DNA of 64,000 bases from Opitutaceae bacterium (GTDB taxonomy: Bacteria > Verrucomicrobiota > Verrucomicrobiia > Opitutales > Opitutaceae). A program made the translations under genes and the position numbers. Under the pieces are notes generated by a model. It was not told where the DNA came from, searched no databases, and saw nothing but the letters and a program-made list of their open reading frames with translations. Where the stretch lies: the NCBI GenBank assembly GCA_041395105.1, contig JAWLBB010000002.1:682001-746000 (forward strand), given 5' to 3'. Shown in pieces: positions 46,127-54,501 of this stretch (position 1 is its first letter; the number at the start of each line of letters is the position of its first letter).

Positions 46127-46677
46127 GAGCAGGTGGGGACGAGATCCGGTTCCTCTTCGAAGAGGTCGTCGCAACGGTTCGTTTCAGGAGAAAGCCGGGT
46201 CAGGATGGCCTGGCGGTCGTAGTGACGGATGACCGGATCGGCTCCGTCCACTCCAAATCCGTCGGAGGAACAGAGAACCGCCTGATCGAGGGATTCTCCC
46301 CGGGCCTCGAGCCATTCGTCGAGGATGAGGGCCTGGCCCAAGTTGGTCGGGAAACCTTCGAGAAGAAAGCCGCGGCCTGAGCGTCGCGACCAGAACCATT
46401 TCCGCACCACGGCCAACAGGATGTCGGCCGCGACCGGACGGCCCTCGATGAGGGATCGGGCGGCACGGATGCCAAAGGAGGTATTGCGCTCGATCTCCGC
46501 CTGCAGCAGGCGGGAAACCGAAACGTGCTCAAAAGTCAAAGAACGAAGAGGCTCCAGATCCCGGTCGTGACCGGATTCCGGGGCCCCAAGAAGGACGACG
46601 CGTGACCGCGAGGATGCAAGCGCCGCAAAGGGAACCGAATTGGCACGGTCAGGTGCCGATGTAAAGAGGGAACTCAA
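46123..46677 (-). CDS. Adenylate kinase-like protein lacking the P-loop
   Basis: 184 residues between secY and map, the usual adk site. The Adk layout is still visible: strand RVVLLGAPESG (residues 26-36), helix HVSVSRLLQAEIERNTSFG equivalent to the HISTGDLLR...GT.LG segment, RSLIEGRPVAADI like the G.LVPD. segment, and GFLLEGFPTNLGQALILD like GF.LDGFPRT..QA..L. Residues needed for catalysis are lost. The P-loop GxPGxGKG reads GAPESGHD (31-38), so the Lys is absent. The FPRT Arg is replaced (FPTN, 109-112). The LID and its arginines are missing, and the end is a short acidic tail. No ATG exists in frame. The TTG that overlaps the secY stop (TTGA) is the likely start, and the stop overlaps the map ATG (ATGA). 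Intact overlaps argue against random decay. A kinase function is very unlikely; a structural or regulatory role is inferred. Confidence 0.8.
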   Translation of the reverse strand: MSSLFTSAPDRANSVPFAALASSRSRVVLLGAPESGHDRDLEPLRSLTFEHVSVSRLLQAEIERNTSFGIRAARSLIEGRPVAADILLAVVRKWFWSRRSGRGFLLEGFPTNLGQALILDEWLEARGESLDQAVLCSSDGFGVDGADPVIRHYDRQAILTRLSPETNRCDDLFEEEPDLVPTCS

Positions 46678-48167
46678 AATTTCTGCAACCCCCAGGCAAG
46701 AATTCCCACCAGAAAGATCGCTCCAAGGACAGCATAAAGCACGGCCACGTTCTTGAATCCGACCCCTGCGCCCAGCGCAGTCTGTCGACTGGTCCCACGG
46801 CCCCGAATCCGCCCCTTCTTCAGAAATCCGTCGTAGTGACGCTGGAGGAGGAAGGTCTCGATCTGCCGCATGGTATCGAGGAGAACACCCACGGTGATCA
46901 ACATGCCGGTCCCGCCAAAGAAGACGGCGATGCGATAGGGGACGTTGTATTCGAAGAGCAGGACGTCCGGAAAAATCGCGATGGCGGTGAGGAAGATGGC
47001 ACCGGCCAGAGTCAGCCGGGTCATGATGAAATCGAGGAATCGCGCAGTGGGTTCCCCCGGGCGCACACCCGGGATATAGCCGCCGTACTTCTTCAGGTCG
47101 TCCGCAATCTGGATCGGCTTGAACATGACCGAGACCCAGAAATAACTGAAAAAGAGGATCAGCGACGACATCGTCAGGTAGTAGATCCAATGCCCGCGTC
47201 CGAGGTTGTTGGAGATGTCGGTCAGCCAGCGGAGGTTGAGGGCCGCCCCCAACTGGGAAAAGATCTGTTGCGGGAAGAGGAGGATGGCGCTGGCAAAGAT
47301 CACCGGCATGACTCCCGAATAATTGACCTTCAGGGGCAGGAAGGAACTCTGGCCCCCATAAACGCGCCGCCCGACCACGCGCTTGGCATATTGCACCGGA
47401 ATTTTCCGCTGCGCCTGGGTCACGGCAACGATGCCGGCGGTGACCGCGAGCAGGAGGAAGAGCATCAAAACGCCTTCCGGAAGACCGAGCCGGTTGACTC
47501 CGACCGGGGCGAAGAAGAGCTGGTAGGTGGCCGCGATTGCCCCGGGCAGATCCGAGAGGATGCCGACCGTGATGAGCAGGGAGATTCCGTTTCCGATTCC
47601 CCGCTGGGTGATCTGTTCTCCCAGCCACATGAGCAGAAGTGTTCCGCCGGTCAGGATGATCGTCGAATTGACCAGGAACATGGCCTTGCCCGTGATGACG
47701 ATCGACCCGTAGAGATTGACGTCATACCCCGGGAACAACTTGGCCGGATTCTCCAGGGCAAGGAGGAGGAGAACTCCCTGGACCAGACAGATGACCACGG
47801 TCGCGTAGCGGGTGTACTGGGCGAGCTTCTGCCGGCCGACATCGCCCTCCTGCTGAAGGCGCGCAAGCGACGGCACCACGGCAGCCATCAATTGGAAGAT
47901 GATGGAGGCGGAGATATACGGCATGATGCCGAGGGCCCCAACCGCACCCTTCAGGAGGGCGCCACCCGTGAACATATTGTAGAGGCCGACCACACTGCCG
48001 CCGCCCGCGGAAGTCTGCGCCGCGAAGAAGCTCTGCAGCGGAGCCGGATCCAACCCTGGAAGCGGTATATTGGCCGCCACCCGGGCGACAAACAGGAGCG
48101 CCAGGGTAAGAAAGATTCTCGAGCGGAGCTCGGGAATCTTAAGGCAATTGGTGAAGGCTGAGAGCAT
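46674..48167 (-). CDS. secY: Protein translocase subunit SecY
   Basis: 497 residues with ten membrane helices. The plug/TM2 region is AVGALGIMPYISASII, and the C-terminal cytoplasmic loop carries the conserved KPIQIADDLKKYGGYIPGVRPGE. It is longer than the E. coli protein by about 50 residues, mainly in periplasmic loops. It forms the export channel with SecE and SecG. Its stop overlaps the start of the adk-like gene. Confidence 0.97.
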   Translation of the reverse strand: MLSAFTNCLKIPELRSRIFLTLALLFVARVAANIPLPGLDPAPLQSFFAAQTSAGGGSVVGLYNMFTGGALLKGAVGALGIMPYISASIIFQLMAAVVPSLARLQQEGDVGRQKLAQYTRYATVVICLVQGVLLLLALENPAKLFPGYDVNLYGSIVITGKAMFLVNSTIILTGGTLLLMWLGEQITQRGIGNGISLLITVGILSDLPGAIAATYQLFFAPVGVNRLGLPEGVLMLFLLLAVTAGIVAVTQAQRKIPVQYAKRVVGRRVYGGQSSFLPLKVNYSGVMPVIFASAILLFPQQIFSQLGAALNLRWLTDISNNLGRGHWIYYLTMSSLILFFSYFWVSVMFKPIQIADDLKKYGGYIPGVRPGEPTARFLDFIMTRLTLAGAIFLTAIAIFPDVLLFEYNVPYRIAVFFGGTGMLITVGVLLDTMRQIETFLLQRHYDGFLKKGRIRGRGTSRQTALGAGVGFKNVAVLYAVLGAIFLVGILAWGLQKF

Positions 48168-48191
48168 CGGATATCAGGTTCAACCGTCGCC

Positions 48192-48641
48192 TCAGGAGGC
48201 CACCAAGGACTCGCCGCCCGCTTTCTCGATTTTTTCCCTGGCTGCAGCCGAAAACTTGGCCGCGGTGACCTTCAGGCGACGGTTCAACTCACCGCCACCG
48301 AGGACCTTGAGTCCGGAAAACTCGCCGCGGATGAGACCGGCCTTGATCAGGACGTCGCGATCCACCTCAACGATGGACTCGTCCAGCCGGGCGAGCTCGC
48401 CGAGGTTGACCGTGTCATAGGAGGTCCGGAAGTTCGCATTGTTGAAACCGCGATGAGGCAGCTTGCGGTAAAGGGGCATCTGGCCACCCTCAAAACCGGG
48501 GCGGATACTGCTGCCGGACCGCGCAGTCTGGCCCTTGCCGCCGCGTCCGCTGGTCTTGCCGTGGCCGCCACCCTCGCCGCAGCCGACACGCTTGCGGCGC
48601 TTGACCGCGCCGGGTCGATTGGAAAGTTCGTGCAATCGCAT
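48192..48641 (-). CDS. rplO: Ribosomal protein L15
   Basis: 149 residues. It starts MRLHELSNRPGAVKRRKRVG with the glycine-rich GCGEGGGHGKTSGRGGKGQ. It follows rpsE directly with 24 bp between; the gene for L30, usual in this gap, is absent. Confidence 0.97.
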   Translation of the reverse strand: MRLHELSNRPGAVKRRKRVGCGEGGGHGKTSGRGGKGQTARSGSSIRPGFEGGQMPLYRKLPHRGFNNANFRTSYDTVNLGELARLDESIVEVDRDVLIKAGLIRGEFSGLKVLGGGELNRRLKVTAAKFSAAAREKIEKAGGESLVAS

Positions 48642-48665
48642 GATGTGTAGTGGTTACAAGTCCGC

Positions 48666-49202
48666 TCAGGCTGCGCCTACGCCGCGGAGTTTCTGGTAGT
48701 CCTCGGCGAGTTTGAGCTGCCGGAGACCGTCGAGGGTCGCCTGGACGACCGCGATATGGTTGTTCGAGCCAAGGGACTTGGACAGGACATTCTTCACCCC
48801 GGCCGCCTCGAGCACGGCGCGCACGCCGCCGCCGGCGATGACGCCGGTTCCGGTCGTGGCCGGACGCAGAAGCACGCGTCCGCCGTCGGCCTGCCCGATG
48901 ACCTCATGGGGAATGGTGTCCCCCTTGAGTCGGACCGGAATCATGTTCTTGCGAGCCTGCTCCGAACCCTTCCGGATCGCCTCGGGAACCTGATTGGCTT
49001 TGCCGTAACCGACGCCGACCCGACCCTTCTGGTCACCGGTGACGACCAGAGAAGAAAAACTGAAACGCCGTCCGCCTTTGACCACCTTGGCACAGCGATT
49101 GATGAAGACGACCTTCTCGGAAAATTCCGGTGGGGTCTCGTCCCTGGGCTGCCCCCGATTGCCACGGCGATTGTCGCGGCCTCCACGTTGTCCGTAGTTC
49201 AT
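48666..49202 (-). CDS. rpsE: Ribosomal protein S5
   Basis: 178 residues. There is a basic RGG-like N-terminal tail (YGQRGGRDNRRGNRGQ), then the S5 dsRNA-binding-like domain (FSEKVVFINRCAKVVKGGRR) and the C-terminal domain. It takes part in decoding fidelity. No Shine-Dalgarno before the ATG (TTCTAATCTATT). Confidence 0.97.
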   Translation of the reverse strand: MNYGQRGGRDNRRGNRGQPRDETPPEFSEKVVFINRCAKVVKGGRRFSFSSLVVTGDQKGRVGVGYGKANQVPEAIRKGSEQARKNMIPVRLKGDTIPHEVIGQADGGRVLLRPATTGTGVIAGGGVRAVLEAAGVKNVLSKSLGSNNHIAVVQATLDGLRQLKLAEDYQKLRGVGAA

Positions 49203-49208
49203 AATAGA

Positions 49209-49571
49209 TTAGAATTCGAGTCCCACTTCACGGGCGGCGTCGGCAAATGCCTTGACGCAGCCGTGATAACGACGGCCGTTCCGGTCGAAGACGACCTTGG
49301 TGACGCCCGCGGCCTTGGCTTTTTCCGAGAAGGCCTTTGCCAGGGAAACCGCGCCCTGGACATTGGCTGCATTCTTGTCGCTGCGCAGCGCCTTGTCCAA
49401 GGTCGAGAGGCTGACCAGGGTGGTCCCGTTCTCGTCGTTGATGCACTGTGCGTAGATGTGTTTGTTGCTGAAATGAACCGCAAGGCGGGGCCGTTCGACC
49501 GTGCCCGAGACCTTCCGGCGGACGCGCCAGCGCCGCTTCTGTTCCAGTAGCCGTTTCTTGATGATTTTCAT
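49209..49571 (-). CDS. rplR: Ribosomal protein L18
   Basis: 120 residues from the ATG at 49571 (MKIIKKRLLEQKRRWRVRRK). It binds 5S rRNA. The core RPRLAVHFSNKHIYAQ and FDRNGRRYHGCVKAFADAAR are standard. The frame is open upstream, but that part lies antisense or out of frame to rplF. Confidence 0.97.
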   Translation of the reverse strand: MKIIKKRLLEQKRRWRVRRKVSGTVERPRLAVHFSNKHIYAQCINDENGTTLVSLSTLDKALRSDKNAANVQGAVSLAKAFSEKAKAAGVTKVVFDRNGRRYHGCVKAFADAAREVGLEF

Positions 49572-49611
49572 GCTGGATCCTTTTCTTCGATCGCTTAAGT
49601 GCCGAAGGGCA

Positions 49612-50148
49612 TCAGGCGACCGTCTTGCCCTCCTTGCGGCGGACCCGCTCACCCACAATGCGGACACCCTTGCCCTTGTAGGGTTCCGGCGGGTAGAAGC
49701 GCCGGATGGCGGCGGTGACGGCACCCACCTTCTGCTTGTCGATTCCTTCAACTTTCAGCTTGGTGTTGTCGGTCACCGTGATGGTGATGCCATCCGGAAT
49801 CGGGTAATTGATGGGGTGGGAATAGCCGAGACTCAGATCGAGGAACTTGCCCTTGAGGGCGGCGCGAAAGCCGACTCCGTGAATCTCGAGCTCCTTGGAG
49901 AAACCCTTGGTCACGCCCTCGACCATTCCGTTGATGATGGAGCGGGCCGTCCCCGTCATCGCGTTGGCGAAACGGGACGTGTTGGTCGGCTTGACCACAA
50001 TCTTTCCGTCTTCCTCCGCAACACTGATCGCGGCGTTGAACGACTGGGAAATCTCGCCCTTGGGCCCCTTGACCGAGACTTCCGTCCCGCTCAGGCTGAC
50101 CTTGACTTTGTCCGGTATTCCGACCGGGTTTTTTCCAATTCGACTCAT
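49612..50148 (-). CDS. rplF: Ribosomal protein L6
   Basis: 178 residues. It starts MSRIGKNPVGIPDKVKV and ends with the conserved PEPYKGKGVRI block. Two L6 repeats. AGGAG nine bases before the ATG makes this one of the few genes here with a clear Shine-Dalgarno. Confidence 0.97.
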   Translation of the reverse strand: MSRIGKNPVGIPDKVKVSLSGTEVSVKGPKGEISQSFNAAISVAEEDGKIVVKPTNTSRFANAMTGTARSIINGMVEGVTKGFSKELEIHGVGFRAALKGKFLDLSLGYSHPINYPIPDGITITVTDNTKLKVEGIDKQKVGAVTAAIRRFYPPEPYKGKGVRIVGERVRRKEGKTVA

Positions 50149-50163
50149 GGTGGGATTCTCCTC

Positions 50164-50559
50164 TTACCAGACGTTGCAGACGATCTCGCCGCCGAGATTC
50201 TTCCGGCGGGCCATCGAACCGCTCATCAGTCCATGGGACGTGGACAGGATATTGCGTCCAAGGCCGTTGAGGACCCTGGGAATGTCGGTCGCGGCGATGT
50301 AGACGCGCCGGCCCGGTTTGCTGACCCGGCTCAGGCCGGTGATGGTCGGCTGACCGTCGAGGTATTTCAAGCGGACGACAATCGTCTTGTGCCCGCGGTC
50401 ATCGTTCGCCTCGGTCACGTCGGCGATATAGCCCTCCTCCTTGAGAATCCGGGCAATCGCCAGTTTCTGTTTCGAGTGGGGAGCCGAGCACTGCGCCAGC
50501 CTCGCCTGAGAGGCGTTGCGGATGCGGGTCAGGAAATCACTGATGGGATCGGTATTCAT
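50164..50559 (-). CDS. rpsH: Ribosomal protein S8
   Basis: 131 residues. The MNTDPISDFLTRIRNA start and SRPGRRVYI-like C-terminal segment (KPGRRVYIAATDIP, STSHGLM) are characteristic. It binds the central domain of 16S rRNA and often represses the spc operon by binding its mRNA. Confidence 0.97.
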   Translation of the reverse strand: MNTDPISDFLTRIRNASQARLAQCSAPHSKQKLAIARILKEEGYIADVTEANDDRGHKTIVVRLKYLDGQPTITGLSRVSKPGRRVYIAATDIPRVLNGLGRNILSTSHGLMSGSMARRKNLGGEIVCNVW

Positions 50560-50636
50560 GGTTTGCTGAGAGTCGGTGGATCATATCAGGACTTCCACCG
50601 GGTTGCCCCGAAACCGGGGCGGAAATGGATGGGTGT

Positions 50637-50942
50637 TTACCAGGAGGACTTGGTGACTCCGGGGATCTTGCCCTCAAGGGCCATCTCCCGGAAGGTCAGG
50701 CGGGAAAGGCCAAAGCGGCGGATGAAGGCGCGCGGACGACCGGTGATCGAGCAGCGATTGCGCAGGCGGATCTTGGACGAGTTGCGCGGCAGCTTGGAGA
50801 GCTTGCGCTGCGCGTTGAAGAATTCCTCGTCGGTGCTCTCCGGATTCGCGAGGATGGACTTGAGTTCGGCCCGTCTGGCCGCGTACTGCTCGACCAGTCT
50901 CTGACGGCGGAGATTCTTTTCAATGGATGACTTCTTGGCCAT
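50637..50942 (-). CDS. rpsN: Ribosomal protein S14, long (zinc-free) form
   Basis: 101 residues without CxxC pairs, so it is the C-minus type. RNRCSITGRPRAFIRRFGLS is the conserved end region. It lies 5 bp after rplE. Confidence 0.97.
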   Translation of the reverse strand: MAKKSSIEKNLRRQRLVEQYAARRAELKSILANPESTDEEFFNAQRKLSKLPRNSSKIRLRNRCSITGRPRAFIRRFGLSRLTFREMALEGKIPGVTKSSW

Positions 50943-50947
50943 ATCAA

Positions 50948-51511
50948 TCAGGCTGCGTTCACTTTGGCGGTTTCTGGACGGCGGAAAGGCATCCCCAGGA
51001 GTCTGAGCAATTCCCTGCCCTCGTCGTCGGTCTTGGCGGAGGTAACGATGGTGATATCGAGACCCATCGGGGTCTTGTGCCCCTCGATCGAAATCTCGGG
51101 GAAAATGGTGACGTCGGCGATACCGAGGTTGTAGTTGCCGTGTCCGTCCAACTTCGAGGAAACGCCACGAAAGTCGCGGATCGTCGGCAGAGCGATCGAA
51201 ACCAGACGGTAGTAGAACTCGAGCATGCGGTCACCACGCATGGTGACCTTGCATCCGATGGGCATGCCCTGACGGAGCTTGAAGTTCGAGATGCTGGTCC
51301 GGGCCGTCGTCACCACCGCCTGCTGGCCGCTGATCAGGCTCAGATCCTTCTGGGCATCGGCCATGACCGACTTGTCGGCCGCGGCCGAGATGCCGGTGTT
51401 GAGAACGATCTTCTCCAGGTGAGGCACTTCGTGCGGGTTCTTGTAGCCCCGGCTCTTGATCAGGGCGGGGACGACCTCTTCGGCGTAGAATGTTTTGAGA
51501 AAGGGAGTCAT
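50948..51511 (-). CDS. rplE: Ribosomal protein L5
   Basis: 187 residues. KIVLNTGIS, the GQQAVVTTARTSISNFKLR stretch and MGLDITIVTSAKTDDEGREL are L5 hallmarks. It binds 5S rRNA and contacts S13. Confidence 0.97.
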   Translation of the reverse strand: MTPFLKTFYAEEVVPALIKSRGYKNPHEVPHLEKIVLNTGISAAADKSVMADAQKDLSLISGQQAVVTTARTSISNFKLRQGMPIGCKVTMRGDRMLEFYYRLVSIALPTIRDFRGVSSKLDGHGNYNLGIADVTIFPEISIEGHKTPMGLDITIVTSAKTDDEGRELLRLLGMPFRRPETAKVNAA

Positions 51512-51564
51512 GGATGATTTGTCAGATTACCGACCTGACGGTTTCGGCTCCGGATGGAATGGGT

Positions 51565-51843
51565 TTATTTCGCGGGTTTGCCCGCTGGCTTGCGGCGTTC
51601 CTGGCGGGCGTCGAAACGCGAGGCCAGCATGAGATTCGAAAGGTGGATGGAACCCTCCCGTTCGATGATGGCCCCTTCGGGTTGATCCTGGGTCTTCTTC
51701 TGATGCTTCTTCATCATGGCCAGCCCCTCAACCACCGCGCGGTGCTTCCGGGAGATCACCTCCAGGACACGGCCGCGTTTGCCGGCGCTCGATCCCGCCA
51801 ATACGACGACTTCGTCGCCTCTTTTCACATGGGTCTTGATCAT
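51565..51843 (-). CDS. rplX: Ribosomal protein L24
   Basis: 92 residues. The N-terminal KOW motif (KRGDEVVVLAGSSAGKRGRV) is present and the C-terminal end is short. Its ATG overlaps the rplN stop (TGATG). Confidence 0.96.
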   Translation of the reverse strand: MIKTHVKRGDEVVVLAGSSAGKRGRVLEVISRKHRAVVEGLAMMKKHQKKTQDQPEGAIIEREGSIHLSNLMLASRFDARQERRKPAGKPAK

Positions 51844-52208
51844 CAGAGTACCTCCGGAGCAAGTGATACGATCTTCATGAACTGCTTCTGGCGCAGCTCG
51901 CGGGCAACCGGACCGAAGATGCGGGTCCCTTTCGGGTTGCCCTGGGCATCGATGATCACGATCGCATTCGAATCAAAGCGCAGGTAGGAGCCGTCCGCCC
52001 GACGAATTGGTGCTTTCGTCCGGACCACCACCGCGCGGGCGACCTCGCCCTTTTTCACGCTGGCATCCGTACTGCTCTCCTTGATGTTGACGACAATGAT
52101 GTCGCCGACCGAGGCAGTCTTCTTGCGCTGGCCGAGACGCTGGATCATAGAGGCCTTGCGGGCTCCCGTATTGTCCGCGACCTGCAGAGTGGAAAGGAGT
52201 TGTATCAT
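51843..52208 (-). CDS. rplN: Ribosomal protein L14
   Basis: 121 residues. MIQLLSTLQVADNTGARK and DGSYLRFDSNAIVII are conserved. It overlaps the rpsQ stop by ATGA, indicating coupling. Confidence 0.97.
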   Translation of the reverse strand: MIQLLSTLQVADNTGARKASMIQRLGQRKKTASVGDIIVVNIKESSTDASVKKGEVARAVVVRTKAPIRRADGSYLRFDSNAIVIIDAQGNPKGTRIFGPVARELRQKQFMKIVSLAPEVL

Positions 52209-52558
52209 GACTTTGAAGCCTCGGTTGATTGCTTCTCATCAACCGCCGCGACCACGTCGGCCTCGGTCGGGGTCGTCGCGTCGAGAACCGGGGCGGCCTC
52301 GACCACCCGGATGACGCGCCAACGCTTCAGGCGGCTGAGCGGCCGCGTTTCCATGATCTCGACCAGGTCACCCGGCCGGGTCTCGTTCTTCTCGTCGTGG
52401 GCATGAAGGACGGTCTTCCGGTTGATGACCTTGCCGTAAAGGGGATGCGGGATCTTGTAGGGGACCGTCACTTTGACCGATTTGTCGCCCATGCGGCTGG
52501 TCACAGTGCCCTGGAGCTTCTTGCGTGTGTTGCGGGTCGGCGATTCCATGTCAGGCAT
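52205..52558 (-). CDS. rpsQ: Ribosomal protein S17 with C-terminal tail
   Basis: 117 residues from the ATG at 52558. A later ATG at 52549 is possible, and the frame is open to 52594 inside rpmC. The core RKKLQGTVTSRMGDKSVKV to RWRVIRVVEAA is normal. About 30 extra Ala/Thr/Glu/Asp residues follow; E. coli S17 has 84 residues. Confidence 0.94.
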   Translation of the reverse strand: MPDMESPTRNTRKKLQGTVTSRMGDKSVKVTVPYKIPHPLYGKVINRKTVLHAHDEKNETRPGDLVEIMETRPLSRLKRWRVIRVVEAAPVLDATTPTEADVVAAVDEKQSTEASKS

Positions 52559-52562
52559 CGGT

Positions 52563-52784
52563 TCAGGATTGGGAAGCGGCGGCCTGACCGGCACGCTGCT
52601 TTTCGCAATGGATGGTTTCCAGGCGGGCGATGTCGCGACGCAGGGATTGCAATTCGTTGGTTTTCTCGACCTGTCCGGTCTGCTTGCGCAGACGCAGGTG
52701 CAGGAGTTTCTCGCGGGTGTCCCGAATCGTCTTTTCGAGTTCGGTCGGTGCGAGTTCGCGGATTTCCTTGGTATTCATGGACAA
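52563..52784 (-). CDS. rpmC: Ribosomal protein L29
   Basis: 73 residues, two-helix hairpin. The ELEKTIRDTREKLLHLRLRK and LRRDIARLETI patterns identify it. It binds near the peptide exit tunnel. Confidence 0.95.
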   Translation of the reverse strand: MSMNTKEIRELAPTELEKTIRDTREKLLHLRLRKQTGQVEKTNELQSLRRDIARLETIHCEKQRAGQAAASQS

Positions 52785-52796
52785 TTGGCCGGCGGT

Positions 52797-53210
52797 TCAG
52801 TCCGCACGCTGCAGAAAGCGGCAGCGGAGCGGGATTTTGTTGTCGGCAAGACGGCAGGCCTCGCGGGCAAGGGTCAGCGAGACACCGGAAAGCTCAAAGA
52901 GGACCACGCCGGGTTTGATCGCGGCGACATAGTATTCCACCGGTCCCTTCCCCTTGCCCATTCGGGTTTCCAGGGGCTTCTTGGTGACGGGCTTGTGCGG
53001 GAAGATCCGGATCCAGACTTTCCCACGCCGTTTCATGTGACGGTTGATGGCGACACGAGCGGCTTCAATCTGGGCGGACGTCAGGTAACCGCGGGTGAGG
53101 GCCTGGATGCCGAAATCGCCGAAGGCCAGCGTGTTGCCCCCTTTGGCGTTTCCAGCCAGGGAACCCTTCTGGGTCTTGCGGTACTTGGTGCGTGAAGGAG
53201 TGAGTGGCAT
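52797..53210 (-). CDS. rplP: Ribosomal protein L16
   Basis: 137 residues. TKYRKTQKGSLAGNAKGGNT at the start, then KRRGKVWIRIFPHKPVTKKP and GKGKGPVEYYVA. It organises the A-site tRNA region of 23S rRNA. Confidence 0.97.
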   Translation of the reverse strand: MPLTPSRTKYRKTQKGSLAGNAKGGNTLAFGDFGIQALTRGYLTSAQIEAARVAINRHMKRRGKVWIRIFPHKPVTKKPLETRMGKGKGPVEYYVAAIKPGVVLFELSGVSLTLAREACRLADNKIPLRCRFLQRAD

Positions 53211-53224
53211 GACTAATAGTTACC

Positions 53225-53857
53225 TCAGTTCGTGTCCGAATCCTTTTTGCAGATCCAGCATTTGACCCCGATGATGCCCGCAATGGTCCGCGCCTCGGTC
53301 TGGCCGTAGTCGATGTTCTGGCGCAGGGTGTGCAGCGGAACACTTCCTTCGCGCTGGGTTTCCGTCCGGGCGATGTCCGAACCGCCGAGGCGGCCGGATA
53401 CCCGGATCTTGATTCCGTCCGCGCCAAGACTCATGGCCATCTGGATGGCCTTCTTCATGGCGCGTCGGAAGGAAATGCGGCGCTCAAGCTGGAGCGCGAC
53501 GTTCTCGGCGACGAGCTGGGCCTCAATCTCCGGCTTCTTGACCTCCTGGATGTCGAGAAGGATCTCCTTGCCGGTCATCTTGGCGAGGTCTTCCTTGATC
53601 TTCTCGATCTCCTGTCCCTTGCGACCGATGACGATGCCCGGCCGGGCGGTGAAGATCTTGACCCGGACACGGTTCGAGGCGCGCTCAATGAAGATCCGCG
53701 GGACGGACGCAAAGCGCAGCTTCTCCAAGAGCGTCGAGCGGATGATATGGTCTTCCAGAAGGGTCTTCGGAAAGTCCTTCCTGTTCGCGTACCAACGCGA
53801 CTGCCAGTTACGATGGACGGCCAGACGAAAGCCGATCGGATGTGTCTTTTGTCCCAT
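53225..53857 (-). CDS. rpsC: Ribosomal protein S3
   Basis: 210 residues. The KH domain shows PGIVIGRKGQEIEKIKEDL, and the C-terminal domain RRISFRRAMKKAIQ. The N-terminus MGQKTHPIGFRLAVHRNW is standard. It is part of the mRNA entry helicase with S4 and S5. Confidence 0.97.
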   Translation of the reverse strand: MGQKTHPIGFRLAVHRNWQSRWYANRKDFPKTLLEDHIIRSTLLEKLRFASVPRIFIERASNRVRVKIFTARPGIVIGRKGQEIEKIKEDLAKMTGKEILLDIQEVKKPEIEAQLVAENVALQLERRISFRRAMKKAIQMAMSLGADGIKIRVSGRLGGSDIARTETQREGSVPLHTLRQNIDYGQTEARTIAGIIGVKCWICKKDSDTN

Positions 53858-53860
53858 GGG

Positions 53861-54205
53861 TCAGTTGCTTCCTGCTTTATCCGTGAGGATGATGCGAATA
53901 TGTGACATGCGCTTCTTGCGGGGAGCCGCAGAACCGCGGGCGGCAGCCTTGAAACGTTTGAGGACCGGTCCTTCCTCGATGATGGCCTTGGTCACCACGA
54001 GATTCTCGACCGAAAGCTCATTGTTGTTTTCCGCGTTGGCGATGGCCGATTTCAGTGTCTTGGCGACCAGGCGGGCGGACTTCCGCGGAATGAACCGAAC
54101 CAGTTCCATCGCTTCGGAAGCAGGGCGGCCCACGATGACGCGCGCCACCTCCCGAATCTTCTTCGGCGACATGCGGGCGTAGCGGGTTAGTGCTTGGATT
54201 TCCAT
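53861..54205 (-). CDS. rplV: Ribosomal protein L22
   Basis: 114 residues. YARMSPKKIREVARVIVGRP and the loop RGSAAPRKKRMSHIRIILT, whose tip lines the exit tunnel, are intact. Confidence 0.97.
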   Translation of the reverse strand: MEIQALTRYARMSPKKIREVARVIVGRPASEAMELVRFIPRKSARLVAKTLKSAIANAENNNELSVENLVVTKAIIEEGPVLKRFKAAARGSAAPRKKRMSHIRIILTDKAGSN

Positions 54206-54223
54206 GTGATCAGAAGTTGTCGA

Positions 54224-54499
54224 TCAAGCCGTCTTGTTGGTGTGGGTGCCGTGGGATCGGAAGGTCCGGGTCGGCGCGAATTCGCCCAGTTTGTGGCCGA
54301 CCATGTTCTCGGTCACGTAGACCGAAATGAAGTTCTTGCCGTTGTGAACGTTGAAGGTATTGCCCACGAAATCGGGCGTGATGGTGGAGCGGCGCGACCA
54401 GGTCGTGATCGGACGCCGGGCGCTGCTCTTGGCCGCAGCCTCGATCTTGTCCGCGAGATGCGGATCGACAAAGAACCCTTTCTTGATTGAGCGAGCCAT
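54224..54499 (-). CDS. rpsS: Ribosomal protein S19
   Basis: 91 residues from the ATG at 54499. MARSIKKGFFVDPHL, TWSRRSTITPDFVG and MVGHKLGEFAPTRTF are the usual motifs. It lies 2 bp after rplB. Confidence 0.97.
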   Translation of the reverse strand: MARSIKKGFFVDPHLADKIEAAAKSSARRPITTWSRRSTITPDFVGNTFNVHNGKNFISVYVTENMVGHKLGEFAPTRTFRSHGTHTNKTA

Positions 54500-54501
54500 G
54501 T

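Noticed and set aside
46123..47628. A 501-codon reading of the adk-like frame
   Set aside because: Codons upstream of 46677 are an out-of-frame reading of secY; only the last 184 codons look like a protein family.
46836..48161. 441-codon frame opposite secY
   Set aside because: The translation is extremely charged and lacks any fold signature; secY on the other strand explains it.
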